DNA from: Maribellus sediminis
GTDB lineage: Bacteria; Bacteroidota; Bacteroidia; Bacteroidales; Prolixibacteraceae
Direction of reading: 5' to 3'
Length of the DNA stretch: 64,000 bases
Assembly: GCF_011799805.1 (NCBI RefSeq)
Contig: NZ_WXUB01000003.1
Location: 62,001 to 126,000 of the forward strand
Below, one piece after another: positions 24,192 to 33,464 of the stretch (its first letter is position 1; each line of letters begins with the position of its first letter). The position numbers and the translations under genes were made by a program. Under the pieces are notes generated by a model. That model worked only from the letters and a program-made list of their open reading frames with translations. It was not told the origin of the DNA and ran no database searches.

Positions 24192-25313
24192 ATGAAACAA
24201 CTTCTAATACTCTTCTTGCTTTTTAGTTCCGTTTGCTTCGGACAAAATAAACTGCCCCGCGATTACGGCATCATATCCGGGATTTATGAAACAGGAGCGA
24301 ACAATGCGATTACCGATGTAGCGGGTGTAAAAGTTGGTCATACCACCATAATGGAGGGCAGCGATATAAGAACCGGGGTAACTGCCGTACTTCCTCACGA
24401 CGGAAATATATTTATGGAAAAGGTTCCTGCTGCGATGTATATTGCCAATGGATTTGGGAAACTCACCGGCTATTCGCAGGTAGAAGAGCTTGGCGAAATA
24501 GAAACGCCCATTATTCTCACCAATACGTTATCGGTTCCAACTGCAGCTGATGCTTTAATCGATTATGTGCTTTCCAGCGGTGATAATAAAAAATACGTAC
24601 GATCCATCAATCCGATTGTCGGGGAAACCAACGACGGTTCTTTAAACGATATCCAGGGACGACATGTAACAAAAGACCATGTAATTGAAGCGATAACTAA
24701 CGCCAAATCAGGGACGGTAGAACAGGGCGCTGTTGGTGCCGGAACGGGAACCATTTGTTTTGGATACAAAGGCGGAATTGGAACAGCCTCGCGTGTTTTG
24801 CCAAAAGAAAAAGGCGGCTACACGATTGGCGTGCTGGTTCAAACCAATTTTGGCGGTCATTTAAGCATTGCAGGTAAGCCTGTCGGCCACGAATTAAAGG
24901 AGCGTAAACAGTTGAATTCCGGCGATGGCTCCTGTATGATCGTAGTCGCCACCGACGCTCCCTTAACAGCAAGAAACTTAAAACGCCTTGCAAAACGGGC
25001 AATCTTGGGACTGGCAAAAACCGGAGGAAGCGGTTCGAACGGAAGCGGCGAGTATGTGATCGCCTTTTCAACGGCGGAAGATTTACGCATTCCCTATTTC
25101 CCGGGAGAAAATACCTTAGTGGGAAACAGGGAATTACGAAACGATAAAATTACGCCGCTGTTCGAGGCGGTGAATGAAGCGACCGAAGAAGCCATTTTAA
25201 ATTCGCTTTTTGCTGCCAAAACAATGACAGGAAAAGACGGCTTAACAATTGAGGCGCTGCCGGTAAAAGAGGTCCTTGAAATAATCGAAGGTAAAGGAAA
25301 ATTTACTCCCTAG
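24192..25313 (+). CDS. P1-family (DmpA-type) self-processing aminopeptidase, secreted
   Basis: The 373-residue protein has a signal peptide (first 18 residues, ending CFGQ). It shows the DmpA/L-aminopeptidase D-esterase fold: ITDVAGVKVGHTT, GVTAVLPH, NGFGKLTGYSQVEELG, GAVGAGTGT and VLVQTNFGG. The nucleophile of the family, exposed by self-cleavage, is the Ser of GDGS at about residue 247, followed by the typical VVATDAPL. It likely trims N-terminal residues from peptides in the periplasm. Confidence 0.93.
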   Translation: MKQLLILFLLFSSVCFGQNKLPRDYGIISGIYETGANNAITDVAGVKVGHTTIMEGSDIRTGVTAVLPHDGNIFMEKVPAAMYIANGFGKLTGYSQVEELGEIETPIILTNTLSVPTAADALIDYVLSSGDNKKYVRSINPIVGETNDGSLNDIQGRHVTKDHVIEAITNAKSGTVEQGAVGAGTGTICFGYKGGIGTASRVLPKEKGGYTIGVLVQTNFGGHLSIAGKPVGHELKERKQLNSGDGSCMIVVATDAPLTARNLKRLAKRAILGLAKTGGSGSNGSGEYVIAFSTAEDLRIPYFPGENTLVGNRELRNDKITPLFEAVNEATEEAILNSLFAAKTMTGKDGLTIEALPVKEVLEIIEGKGKFTP

Positions 25314-25373
25314 CTGCCCGCAGGAAGCAGACAAAAGCAATATCAATACTACTTACAAAATTGAAAGTATTGC

Positions 25374-26990
25374 CTACCCTTTTCGTTTGATTTTGAGCTT
25401 TTGCCCCACATACAAACCACGGTCGTTACTCAGGTTGTTCAACTTCATAATGTCATCAGAAGAAATGCCTGCATATTGTTTCGCAATATCCCAAATGGTA
25501 TCGCCACTGCGCACGGTATGGTAGACATAGTTCGGGTCGAGCGGTTCCACCTTTTTCGGCTCGGCCGGTTTAACCGTTTTACCTATCGAAGCTTGCTTTT
25601 CAGCAAAACTCATGGAGTTGATCTTTTCATATCTTGCCTTTTGTCCTTCGGGAACATAAACGGCCAGCTTTTGACCCACGCGAATGATATCGCGGTTAAT
25701 GTTGTTCCAGTAACGCAGGTCGGAAGCCCGGACATGAAACCACGATGAAATAAAACCAACATTATCACCCGATTTCACGGTGTACAGCACTTTTTCTTTT
25801 CCTTTAATATCAACGGGAGTAAAATAACCGCCTGAACTGGTGGTTGGATCTATCAAGGTATTGTTCGGAAAATATTTTTCGCGTTCGTAAGCCAGAACTG
25901 TAGTGTCTTTTTCAACAAAATCCAACATTACCGAATTTGGCAGAACCAGTGGATAAGGCTTGTTTGCTTTCGCCGGAATCACATCGCGTCGATACATTGG
26001 ATTGAGCGCACGCAACTGTTCCTTGTCGATAGCCAGGTTAGCCACCACCTGGTCGAAATGCAGGTAATCGCTGATCATCACCGTATCAACCGATAAGGGA
26101 ATATCGGGATACCGGGGCACCAGGTTATGTTCTTTGTAGTGCTCGAAAGTATAGGTTGCCGCAATAAATGCCGGCACATAACCACGGGTTTCGCGTGGCA
26201 GGCGGTAATAAATTTCCCAGTAATTGGTTTTTCCTCCCGAGCGACGAATCGCACGGTTCACATTTCCCGGGCCGCAGTTGTAAGCTGCAATTGCCAGGTG
26301 CCAGTCGCCGTAAATATCGTACAAACGTTCGAGGTAACGTGCCGCAGCATCGGTAGCCTTGATCGGGTCGCGGCGCTCATCCACAAAGCTGGTGATCTCC
26401 AACTTCATATTTTTTGCCGTTCCGTACATAAACTGCCAGAGACCGTTGGCGCCAGCCCTTGAACGTGCTGTTGGATTCAGCGCCGATTCAATAATGGCGA
26501 GGTACTTGATCTCGAGTGGCATATCGTATTTGTCGAGCGTTTCTTCAAAAATAGGAAAGTAGTAGGCCGAAAGTCCCAGCATCACTTCCACCAGATCGCG
26601 CTTCTTTTCGGTATACATCTGAATGTAGCGTTTTACCACCTGGTTGTAAGACAAGTCGATCACCTGCTCGATATCTTTCAGGCGCTCCATGTATACCGAA
26701 TCACTGATATTTGTCGGATAAGAATTAAAAACCACTTCCGAACTGTCGAAATTGAAACGATTCTGTACCTCCCACGAGTGCAGCAGACTGTCCATTCTGT
26801 CGGAGAAAACACTATTCAGGTCATCGTCAATTTGCAGTAATTCGTTGCTGATGGAGTCCGTTTCCAGCGAATCAGTAGCGAAGGTATCCAGTTCAGCCAG
26901 ATCAACAGGAATCGAATCCTGAAACTGTGCCATGGCGTTCACCGAAAAAATAAAAAAGAGAATATTTAAAAGAAAGTACTTATTCATCAT
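25374..26990 (-). CDS. Membrane-bound lytic transglycosylase with two LysM domains (MltD-like)
   Basis: The 538-residue protein has a signal peptide (residues 1-21) and a serine/acid-rich N-terminal spacer. The SLT domain has its catalytic glutamate in AIIESALNPTARSRAGANGLWQFM and the motifs AAYNCGPGNVNRAI and YVPAFIAATYTFEHY. Two C-terminal LysM domains follow (VLYTVKSGDNVGFIS and VYHTVRSGDTIWDIA) that bind peptidoglycan. It cleaves glycan strands to anhydro-muropeptides. Its ATG overlaps the stop of the DUF5683 gene by one base, so both are one operon. Confidence 0.95.
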   Translation of the reverse strand: MMNKYFLLNILFFIFSVNAMAQFQDSIPVDLAELDTFATDSLETDSISNELLQIDDDLNSVFSDRMDSLLHSWEVQNRFNFDSSEVVFNSYPTNISDSVYMERLKDIEQVIDLSYNQVVKRYIQMYTEKKRDLVEVMLGLSAYYFPIFEETLDKYDMPLEIKYLAIIESALNPTARSRAGANGLWQFMYGTAKNMKLEITSFVDERRDPIKATDAAARYLERLYDIYGDWHLAIAAYNCGPGNVNRAIRRSGGKTNYWEIYYRLPRETRGYVPAFIAATYTFEHYKEHNLVPRYPDIPLSVDTVMISDYLHFDQVVANLAIDKEQLRALNPMYRRDVIPAKANKPYPLVLPNSVMLDFVEKDTTVLAYEREKYFPNNTLIDPTTSSGGYFTPVDIKGKEKVLYTVKSGDNVGFISSWFHVRASDLRYWNNINRDIIRVGQKLAVYVPEGQKARYEKINSMSFAEKQASIGKTVKPAEPKKVEPLDPNYVYHTVRSGDTIWDIAKQYAGISSDDIMKLNNLSNDRGLYVGQKLKIKRKG

Positions 26991-27622
26991 TAAAAAGTAA
27001 ATGTACAGTTTAAACCGTAAACAGGTTGCCTGTTAAAGGAGTTCATGGTTGGCTGCCAGTTAAACGTCAGGTCTTCACTGATGTCGAAATCGAAAAAATG
27101 CGCATCAACGCTGGCATCGATGATTTGAAGGCCATAAAAACCAAAAGTACAAATCACCAGCAGGTCGCGGTTCCGGCGGTAATAATCCTGCTGTTTGGCC
27201 ACGTTGGTCTTAAAGTTCGTAATATCAGGTTCCTTTTCCAGGTTATAATACTGTGCCCCATCCAAATCGAGATACGAATTGGTATCCGGATCATCATCCG
27301 TAAAATCGTTGTAGGCATTTTTCATTATTTGGTAGTTGCCGTTGTTCCAGTGAATGAAATAACCCAGGGTACCAAAACCCGCGTAAACCAACGGAATTTT
27401 CCAGTATTTTTTGTTGTAGGCCTGTCCCAGCCCCGGCAGAATCGCCGAATAAATGGTTGCTTTTTTAGGTGAATGCACTTCCTTTACCTGCTTTTCAGTT
27501 TCCTGATTCATCTCCACAATACGGGTAGAATCTACATCAAGAATTTGTCCGTTTGCACTAAAACAAATAAACAGAACAGGTAAAATGACAAGTATTTTAG
27601 AAAAAAGGTTCCCTGCGTTCAC
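26990..27622 (-). CDS. DUF5683 membrane protein
   Basis: The protein of about 210 residues has a signal peptide ending in SANGQ and the DUF5683 core AILPGLGQAYNKKYWKIPLVYAGFGTLGYF. A second membrane stretch (LLVICTFGFYGLQIIDASVDAHFFDF) follows. The GTG at 27622 is preferred: the longer TTG start at 27640 would lie inside the -7 promoter element at 27638-27645. The function is unknown. It is commonly found downstream of parAB in Bacteroidota, as here, and is coupled to the lytic transglycosylase gene. Confidence 0.88.
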   Translation of the reverse strand: MNAGNLFSKILVILPVLFICFSANGQILDVDSTRIVEMNQETEKQVKEVHSPKKATIYSAILPGLGQAYNKKYWKIPLVYAGFGTLGYFIHWNNGNYQIMKNAYNDFTDDDPDTNSYLDLDGAQYYNLEKEPDITNFKTNVAKQQDYYRRNRDLLVICTFGFYGLQIIDASVDAHFFDFDISEDLTFNWQPTMNSFNRQPVYGLNCTFTF

Positions 27623-27637
27623 ACTAAGAATTTTGGG

Positions 27638-27645
27638 CAAAAATA
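27638..27645 (-). promoter_or_regulatory. -7 element before the DUF5683 gene
   Basis: TATTTTTG on the minus strand matches TAnnTTTG. It lies about 16 bp upstream of the GTG start at 27622 and implies a very short leader. Confidence 0.5.
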
Positions 27646-27680
27646 GAAAATACGAAACGTATTGAGCTGAAAGTTAAAGT

Positions 27681-28547
27681 TTATTTTTGATTTTCTATTA
27701 TTTTAACAATTCGCTCCAAATCCTTCTCAGATTTGAATGGGATAGTGATTTTCCCCTTTCCTTTCTCATTCATCGAGAAATCGACACGGGTACTAAAAAT
27801 CTGATCCAGCTGCTTTTTAAAGCCGTTGTATTCCTTCGGAAATTTCGGGCCTTTTTTAGCGTCCTTTGTTTCGTCCTGCGTATTGAGATTGCGAACGATC
27901 TCTTCAACTCTTCTTACCGAAAAACCGTGTTTAACAATCTGTTCGTAAATGTCGATCAGAAGATTCTCATCTTCAATATTGATAATGGCACGTGCATGCC
28001 CCATTGAAATTTCTTTGTCGATCAATCCCTTCTGAACAATGGCCGGTAATTTTAACAAGCGCAGGTAATTGGCAATGGTCGAACGCTTTTTCCCGACCCT
28101 TGAACTCAGTTCTTCCTGGGTATATTCCAGCTCATCAATCAAACGCTGGTAGCTTATTGCAATTTCGATGGAATCGAGGTCTTCGCGCTGAATGTTTTCA
28201 ACCAGCGCCATCTCCAGCATGCCGTCGTCTTTAGCTTTACGAACGTATGCCGGAATTGACTTGAGCCCGGCCAGTTGTGATGCTCTGAAACGACGCTCAC
28301 CGGCAATGATCTGGTATTTGTCTTCAGCAACTTTTCGCAGCGTGATCGGTTGGATCAGGCCAATTTCCTTGATGGACGTTGCGAGTTCCTGCAAAGCCTC
28401 TTCATCAAATTTTGTCCTCGGCTGAAAAGGATTTGCCTCAATTTTACTGAGATCAATTTCACTGATGCCGGCGCCCATTTGTACTTTTTCGGCGTCGTCG
28501 ATCAATGCTCCAAGTCCTCTTCCCAGTGCGTTTCGCTTTACCATCAT
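27681..28547 (-). CDS. parB: Chromosome-partitioning protein ParB
   Basis: The 288-residue protein has the N-terminal LGRGLGALI motif, the CTPase/ParB signature NPFQPRTKFDEEALQELATSIKEIGL...QPI and IIAGERRFRASQLAG (the GERR box). A central HTH domain follows (YTQEELSSRVGKKRSTIANYLRLL) and then a C-terminal dimer domain. It binds parS and spreads to form the partition complex. It is 8 bp from parA. No parS-like palindrome was found in the nearby gaps. Confidence 0.97.
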   Translation of the reverse strand: MMVKRNALGRGLGALIDDAEKVQMGAGISEIDLSKIEANPFQPRTKFDEEALQELATSIKEIGLIQPITLRKVAEDKYQIIAGERRFRASQLAGLKSIPAYVRKAKDDGMLEMALVENIQREDLDSIEIAISYQRLIDELEYTQEELSSRVGKKRSTIANYLRLLKLPAIVQKGLIDKEISMGHARAIINIEDENLLIDIYEQIVKHGFSVRRVEEIVRNLNTQDETKDAKKGPKFPKEYNGFKKQLDQIFSTRVDFSMNEKGKGKITIPFKSEKDLERIVKIIENQK

Positions 28548-28555
28548 AAACTCCC

Positions 28556-29359
28556 TTAATTGATTACTATATTTTTATCTTTCGACATCTGGGTCATTTC
28601 ATTACGCTGCAAAATCTCACGCGCCAGATTCATGTGGTTAATCGCACCCCGTGAACTGGCATCGTAAAGCACCACCGGTTTCCCGTAACTTGGTGCCTCG
28701 CTGAGCTTTACATTTCGCTGAATAACAGTTTCGAAAACCATTTCCTGAAAATGGTGCTTCACTTCTTCGTAAACCTGGTTCGACAAGTTCAATCGACCAT
28801 CATACATGGTAAGCAGGAAGCCTTCGATCGCTAGCTCGGGATTCAAACGACTCTGAATAATTTTGATGGTGTTGAGCAGTTTACCCAAACCTTCCAGGGC
28901 AAAATATTCGCACTGCACCGGAATAATTACCGAATCAGAAGCGCTTAATGCATTCACGGTGATCAGTCCTAAGGATGGCGAACAGTCGATAAATATAAAG
29001 TCGTAATTTTCTTTTAACTGCTCAATCGCGTTTTTCAAAACTTTTTCACGGTTGGGCATGTTCAGCATCTCAATTTCGGCTCCCACCAAATCGATGTGCG
29101 ACGGAATCAAATCGAGGTTTTCGATCTGAGTTTTCAGCGTCACCTTGCTGGCATCCACATCATCAACAATACATTCATAAATGCTCGACTGAACATTGTT
29201 CACATCAAATCCCAGTCCTGAAGTTGCGTTTGCCTGCGGATCGGCATCAATCACCAGCACCTTCTGCTCAAGCACCGCCAAACTGGCGGCCAGGTTAATG
29301 GTAGTGGTGGTTTTTCCAACTCCTCCTTTCTGATTTGCCAACGAAATTATTTTTCCCAT
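28556..29359 (-). CDS. parA: Chromosome-partitioning ATPase ParA (Soj)
   Basis: The 267-residue Walker-type ATPase has the deviant Walker A KGGVGKTTTTINLAA at the N-terminus, VIDADPQANATSG, FIFIDCSPSLG and the VPVQCEYFALEGL switch region. It acts with ParB to move sister origins. On the minus strand TACCTTTG (29389-29396) is a consensus -7 element 30 bp before the ATG. It heads an operon parA-parB. Confidence 0.97.
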   Translation of the reverse strand: MGKIISLANQKGGVGKTTTTINLAASLAVLEQKVLVIDADPQANATSGLGFDVNNVQSSIYECIVDDVDASKVTLKTQIENLDLIPSHIDLVGAEIEMLNMPNREKVLKNAIEQLKENYDFIFIDCSPSLGLITVNALSASDSVIIPVQCEYFALEGLGKLLNTIKIIQSRLNPELAIEGFLLTMYDGRLNLSNQVYEEVKHHFQEMVFETVIQRNVKLSEAPSYGKPVVLYDASSRGAINHMNLAREILQRNEMTQMSKDKNIVIN

Positions 29360-29477
29360 CTACGCGTCTTTTTCTTTTAGAGTGGTTTCAAAGGTAACAA
29401 AAACCCAAAAACCTCCATCGATTTTTTATTAACGGGTTATCAGTAAGCTATCAACGATTTTATCGTGAATAACTTGT

Positions 29478-30473
29478 TTAATACTTAGCTGATTTCATTT
29501 CTTTTCGGAGCTGTTCGCTGTCGACCGGAACTACGCCAACCTTCTCGCAAACCAGGCCGCCCGCAAGGTTCGACATCAGCGCCATAACTTTTGGTGAAAG
29601 CCCGGCTGCCATTGCCAGACTGGCTACTCCAATCACGGTATCGCCGGCCCCTGAAACATCAGCAATATCGCGAATTACCACCGGATAATACTGCTCTTTC
29701 ACGCCGTTACTTATAAATACACCAAGCTCTGAAAGGGTAATAAAAATGAGTTTCAGGTTTTGTTGTTGTTTAAAACTGTCGGCATGCATTTTTATGGTTT
29801 CCAGATCGTCTTTTGCAATGGGTTGGCCAATGCCTTCAACAAACTCCTTAAAATTCGGCTTGAACAGGCTAACATTTTTGTAGTTCCAAAAATTTCGCCG
29901 TTTGGGATCAACGGCTGTTGGAATATTTTTTTCGATGGCTGCTTTGTTAACTGTTTCAAACAAGTTTGGCGTAATAATGCCCTTGTCGTAATCAACAAAA
30001 ACGATCACATCGATCTTGTTTTCTTCAATTTCCTGCAGTATGGCGCTAATCAGTTTTTGCTCCATTTCCTTCGAAATGTAGCTCGTAGATTCCTCATCAA
30101 CACGCACGATCTGTTTGCCGCTGCTGATGATCCGGTTTTTAACCGTTGTACTCCGCGAAGTATCTACAAAAATTCCTTTGTTGCTTAATTCGCGTTTTAG
30201 AAGCAGGCTCTCGAATTCCTTGCCGTTATCATCGTCGCCAACAACCGAAAAGAGTATCGGAGTGGCGCCCAAAGCCTGAATATTACGGCTTACATTTGCC
30301 GCGCCGCCAAGTCGGTTTTCGCGCCGGGTAACCGAAACAATGGGAACCGGAGCTTCAGGAGAAAGCCGTTCTACCTTCCCCCACAGATAGGTATCGAGCA
30401 TGGCGTCGCCGATGACAAGAACCCGCATCCGGGAAAACTGTTCAAAAATCTGATTTACGTCTTTACTGTTCAC
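29478..30473 (-). CDS. D-glycero-beta-D-manno-heptose-7-phosphate kinase (RfaE/HldE kinase domain)
   Basis: The 331-residue PfkB-family sugar kinase has VIGDAMLDTYLWGKVERLSPEAPVPI, the GGAANVSRNI motif and the catalytic-base segment DVSGAGDTVIG. It phosphorylates heptose-7-phosphate for the ADP-heptose of lipopolysaccharide core. The nucleotidyltransferase half of E. coli HldE is absent, so this is the stand-alone kinase (HldA/RfaE1 type). The start is a GTG at 30473; an ATG at 30428 would remove 15 residues. A -7 element lies at 30492-30499. Confidence 0.93.
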   Translation of the reverse strand: MNSKDVNQIFEQFSRMRVLVIGDAMLDTYLWGKVERLSPEAPVPIVSVTRRENRLGGAANVSRNIQALGATPILFSVVGDDDNGKEFESLLLKRELSNKGIFVDTSRSTTVKNRIISSGKQIVRVDEESTSYISKEMEQKLISAILQEIEENKIDVIVFVDYDKGIITPNLFETVNKAAIEKNIPTAVDPKRRNFWNYKNVSLFKPNFKEFVEGIGQPIAKDDLETIKMHADSFKQQQNLKLIFITLSELGVFISNGVKEQYYPVVIRDIADVSGAGDTVIGVASLAMAAGLSPKVMALMSNLAGGLVCEKVGVVPVDSEQLRKEMKSAKY

Positions 30474-30491
30474 AAAATTGTGTTAAGGCTA

Positions 30492-30499
30492 CAAATCTA
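30492..30499 (-). promoter_or_regulatory. -7 element of the heptose kinase gene
   Basis: TAGATTTG on the minus strand fits TAnnTTTG, 18 bp before the GTG start at 30473. A TTTCG about 19 bp upstream may serve as -33. Confidence 0.55.
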
Positions 30500-30600
30500 T
30501 AAAAAATTCCATGCCCGAAAAATGTGTTAACGCATAAAACGAAGGCGAGACAAGAAGAAAATTGCAGATGCAGGAACGTGTTGAGAAGGGCGAAGAATGG

Positions 30601-30646
30601 ATTGAATTGGATTGAAAGAGATTGAGGCAGATTGAATGGAGATTGA
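30601..30646. repeat. Five ATTGA words with 10-bp spacing
   Basis: ATTGA begins at 30601, 30611, 30621, 30631 and 30642, so the copies lie about one helical turn apart, upstream of the heptose kinase promoter and downstream of priA. It may be a phased protein-binding or bent-DNA element, or simple slippage repeat. Nothing else is visible in this gap. Confidence 0.5.
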
Positions 30647-30668
30647 ATCCGGATGAGTCAGAAACTAC

Positions 30669-33143
30669 TTAAAACGGATCGACATCGATATTGATCTGAC
30701 TGTTGCTGTTTGAAGGTGCTGACTTAACAGCTTTTACGGCTTCCATTATACCTGATTTTACCTGATCGAGTGGTAACTTCCGATCGATTTTTATCCAGAT
30801 TTCCTTATGGTGCCACAACTGAATGCGGCTGATCATCGGGAATTCGGGGCCAAGAATAACGAGCGACCTGTTCTTTCGTAAGAAATCTGCAAGATGTTTG
30901 GCCACGCGATCAACGGTCTCCAGATTCTTGTGTTTCACCACTATTTTTATGAGTCGGTAAAATGGCGGGTATTTAAACAACTGCCGTTCTTCGAATTGCA
31001 ACTTCATGGCTTGCTTAAAATCCTGCCGGCTAATCAGATCGATGAGCGGATGTTCGGGTTGCGTGGTTTGAATGACCACTTTGCCGCGCTTGTGTTTTCT
31101 TCCGGCACGCCCTGCCACCTGCGAGATCAATTGAAAAGCCCGCTCGTGTGCCCTGAAATCAGGAAAGTTGATCAGGTTATCGGCATTTAAAATACCAACC
31201 ACACTCACATGATCGAAATCGAGGCCTTTAGTCACCATTTGGGTGCCGATCAGAATATCGGTCTTTCGCTTTTCCAGTTTACCTACGATTTTTTCGAAGG
31301 CATTTTTCGTTTGCGTGGTGTCCAGGTCCATGCGGTCGATCCTTGCATTTCGGAACAATTGCTTGATCTCGTCCTCAATCTTTTCGGTACCAAAACCGCG
31401 GGTCTTGATCTCGGGCGAGCCACATTCGTCGCACCTTTCGGGAAGCTGGTAGCTAAAACCACAATAATGACAGGTCAGGCGCTTTTTGTATTTGTGATAC
31501 GTTAAGCTCACGTCGCAACGTTCGCACTTTGGAATGTTCCCGCAGGAAAAACACTCAACATAAGGTGAGTAGCCGCGCCGGTTTTGGAAGAGGATCACCT
31601 GCTCTTTGTTTTCAAGGGCCGATTCCACCAACTCGAACAACTGAGGCGTGAGCACCGAATGCATTTCTTTACGTTTATAGGCGCGTTTCATATCGGCCAC
31701 AACAATCTCGGGAAGTTCCATTTCGGAATGGCGTTTGGTCAGATTTACCAGCCCGTACTTTTGAGCGAGAGCGTTGTGGTAGGACTCGTACGAAGGGGTT
31801 GCTGACCCCAGCACTACCTTCGCCTGGTTTTGATAGCCCATCACAACCGCCATGTCGCGGGCATTGTAACGCGGCGCCGGATCGAACTGCTTAAAGGAGT
31901 TTTCGTGCTCCTCATCCACAATGATCAATCCCAAATCTGAAAAGGGCAAAAATACTCCTGAGCGAGCCCCGAGAATGACCTGGTATCCCTCATCCGGTTT
32001 TTCAGCAAAAAGCAGTGTTTTTTCCCAAATCTCAACGCGCTCCTGGCTGTTTAGTTTCGAGTGATAAATGCCCACTTTGTGTCCGAATACATTCTTTAAA
32101 CGCTGAACGATCTGGGTGGTTAAAGCGATTTCGGGAACCAGGTACAATGCCTGCTTGCCCGATTTTAGTATTTCGTCGATCAGGTGAATGTAAATTTCGG
32201 TTTTCCCGCTTGCTGTGATCCCGTGGATCAAAACTACCTGCTGTGTTTCAAATTCGTGCTTGATTTCTTCCAACGCCTTTGCCTGGTACTTGTTGAGCAT
32301 ATTGATGCTCACCTGCTCAATCTGTTCCTCATCGAGCCTGGACACCTGCTTCTGATAATCGACCAAAATATGCTTTTCGGCCAGGCCTTTTACCAGCGCC
32401 GGAGCAAAACTGGTTCCGTGAAGCAATTCTTTTTTTGAAATTTCGGGCAGAGCATCCGGCTCAAAAACCCGCGTAAGGTCACAAAAATGATGCAGAAGTG
32501 CCTCCTGTTTTTTGGCCCGTTTCAGCAGTTCAAGCTTTTTACTGAGTTCTTTTTCAGAAGTAATCGACGAATTCAGTTTTACAAAACCTTCTGTTTTGGG
32601 GCGGTATTTTCTGCTGATCTTTTCCTCGGCATAAACCAGATTTTTATTCATCAGTGCTTTAAGTGTGGAATATGAAAAACTGGTTCCCAGTTTTCGTTGC
32701 AAGTCAGCAAGAATGTTGGTTTCATTCTCAATTTCGCGAAGCATCAGACTTTCAGTTTCCGACAGCTCGGCTTCTTCTTCGGAACCGGTTAAAAAAACTT
32801 TGGTTTTGCTTTCGAGCTTTAGCCCGGTTGGAAGTGCCGCGCGAAAAACGTCGCCCAAAGTGCAGCAATAATATTGCGCCATCCAGTGCCACAACTGAAA
32901 ATTCCGGGTCAACACCACAGGATGTTCGTCTAAAACCTCCTGTATTTCCTTTATTTCTTCAACATTATCAGGTTTAGTTAAACTGAGTGAGCTGACCAGC
33001 GCGGCATACAATTTTCGCGCACCGAACTGAACGATCACCCGTTTACCCGGCACAACAGCACTTTCCAGCGAAGCCGGCACTTTGTAAGTGTAAGCATCGT
33101 GCAACGAAAGGGGCAATATTACCTGTGCATAAAGTTGAGCCAT
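30669..33143 (-). CDS. priA: Primosomal replication-restart helicase PriA
   Basis: The 824-residue superfamily 2 helicase has an N-terminal DNA-binding domain, Walker A GITASGKTEIY, DEEH box (IIVDEEHENSF) and GSATPS motif. A zinc-binding insert has eight cysteines (CFSCGNIPKCERCDVSL, then CHYCGF and CDECGSP). Helicase motif V/VI segments ILIGTQMVTKGLDF and QVAGRAGR are also present. It reloads the replisome at stalled forks. It is a single gene with gaps on both sides. Confidence 0.97.
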   Translation of the reverse strand: MAQLYAQVILPLSLHDAYTYKVPASLESAVVPGKRVIVQFGARKLYAALVSSLSLTKPDNVEEIKEIQEVLDEHPVVLTRNFQLWHWMAQYYCCTLGDVFRAALPTGLKLESKTKVFLTGSEEEAELSETESLMLREIENETNILADLQRKLGTSFSYSTLKALMNKNLVYAEEKISRKYRPKTEGFVKLNSSITSEKELSKKLELLKRAKKQEALLHHFCDLTRVFEPDALPEISKKELLHGTSFAPALVKGLAEKHILVDYQKQVSRLDEEQIEQVSINMLNKYQAKALEEIKHEFETQQVVLIHGITASGKTEIYIHLIDEILKSGKQALYLVPEIALTTQIVQRLKNVFGHKVGIYHSKLNSQERVEIWEKTLLFAEKPDEGYQVILGARSGVFLPFSDLGLIIVDEEHENSFKQFDPAPRYNARDMAVVMGYQNQAKVVLGSATPSYESYHNALAQKYGLVNLTKRHSEMELPEIVVADMKRAYKRKEMHSVLTPQLFELVESALENKEQVILFQNRRGYSPYVECFSCGNIPKCERCDVSLTYHKYKKRLTCHYCGFSYQLPERCDECGSPEIKTRGFGTEKIEDEIKQLFRNARIDRMDLDTTQTKNAFEKIVGKLEKRKTDILIGTQMVTKGLDFDHVSVVGILNADNLINFPDFRAHERAFQLISQVAGRAGRKHKRGKVVIQTTQPEHPLIDLISRQDFKQAMKLQFEERQLFKYPPFYRLIKIVVKHKNLETVDRVAKHLADFLRKNRSLVILGPEFPMISRIQLWHHKEIWIKIDRKLPLDQVKSGIMEAVKAVKSAPSNSNSQINIDVDPF

Positions 33144-33464
33144 GTGGTAGTTTTACCAGGGTTAAAAATAACATAAAAACACAAGGTGGAAGTAAGAAAC
33201 TTGATCAAGTAACACCTCAAACAACGTGAATTCTATATAAACACAAACTCCAATTTCTTGCACCGTTCTTTAGAGCGGTGTTACAACCAGTTCCGTGACC
33301 AAGATTTTTTTTAGGATTTTTGTAAATTAAAATCTCCAAAAATCCTAAAAAAATTAGCTCGATCTGTGAAATCAGCCTCACCGCCTTAAAAGACGGTGCA
33401 AAATAATTTCCGCTGTATGTGATCTTTTGGAGAAAGGCGGCTCAAGGCGCAAAACAGATTTAAA
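33144..33464. other. 321-bp gap between ispH and priA with palindromic element
   Basis: The gap is filled largely by the symmetric palindrome at 33261-33398, which is listed separately. The rest is AT-rich DNA without an ORF. The inner inverted repeat has a T-run on one side and could also serve as a terminator for ispH. Confidence 0.6.
33261..33398. repeat. Symmetric triple palindrome (MITE- or REP-like)
   Basis: A central 17-bp perfect inverted repeat (33306-33322 with 33337-33353, core AGGATTTTTG/CAAAAATCCT) is flanked by two related hairpins. One is CACCG...CGGTG at 33261-33280 and the other CACCG...CGGTG at 33379-33398. The centres of the side hairpins (33270.5 and 33388.5) lie exactly 59 bp on each side of the centre of the middle repeat (33329.5), and the side hairpins are imperfect reverse complements of each other. 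Confidence 0.8.

Noticed and set aside
29360-29477. parS site near parAB
   Set aside because: No palindrome close to TGTTTCACGTGAAACA was seen in the gap or in neighbouring gaps.
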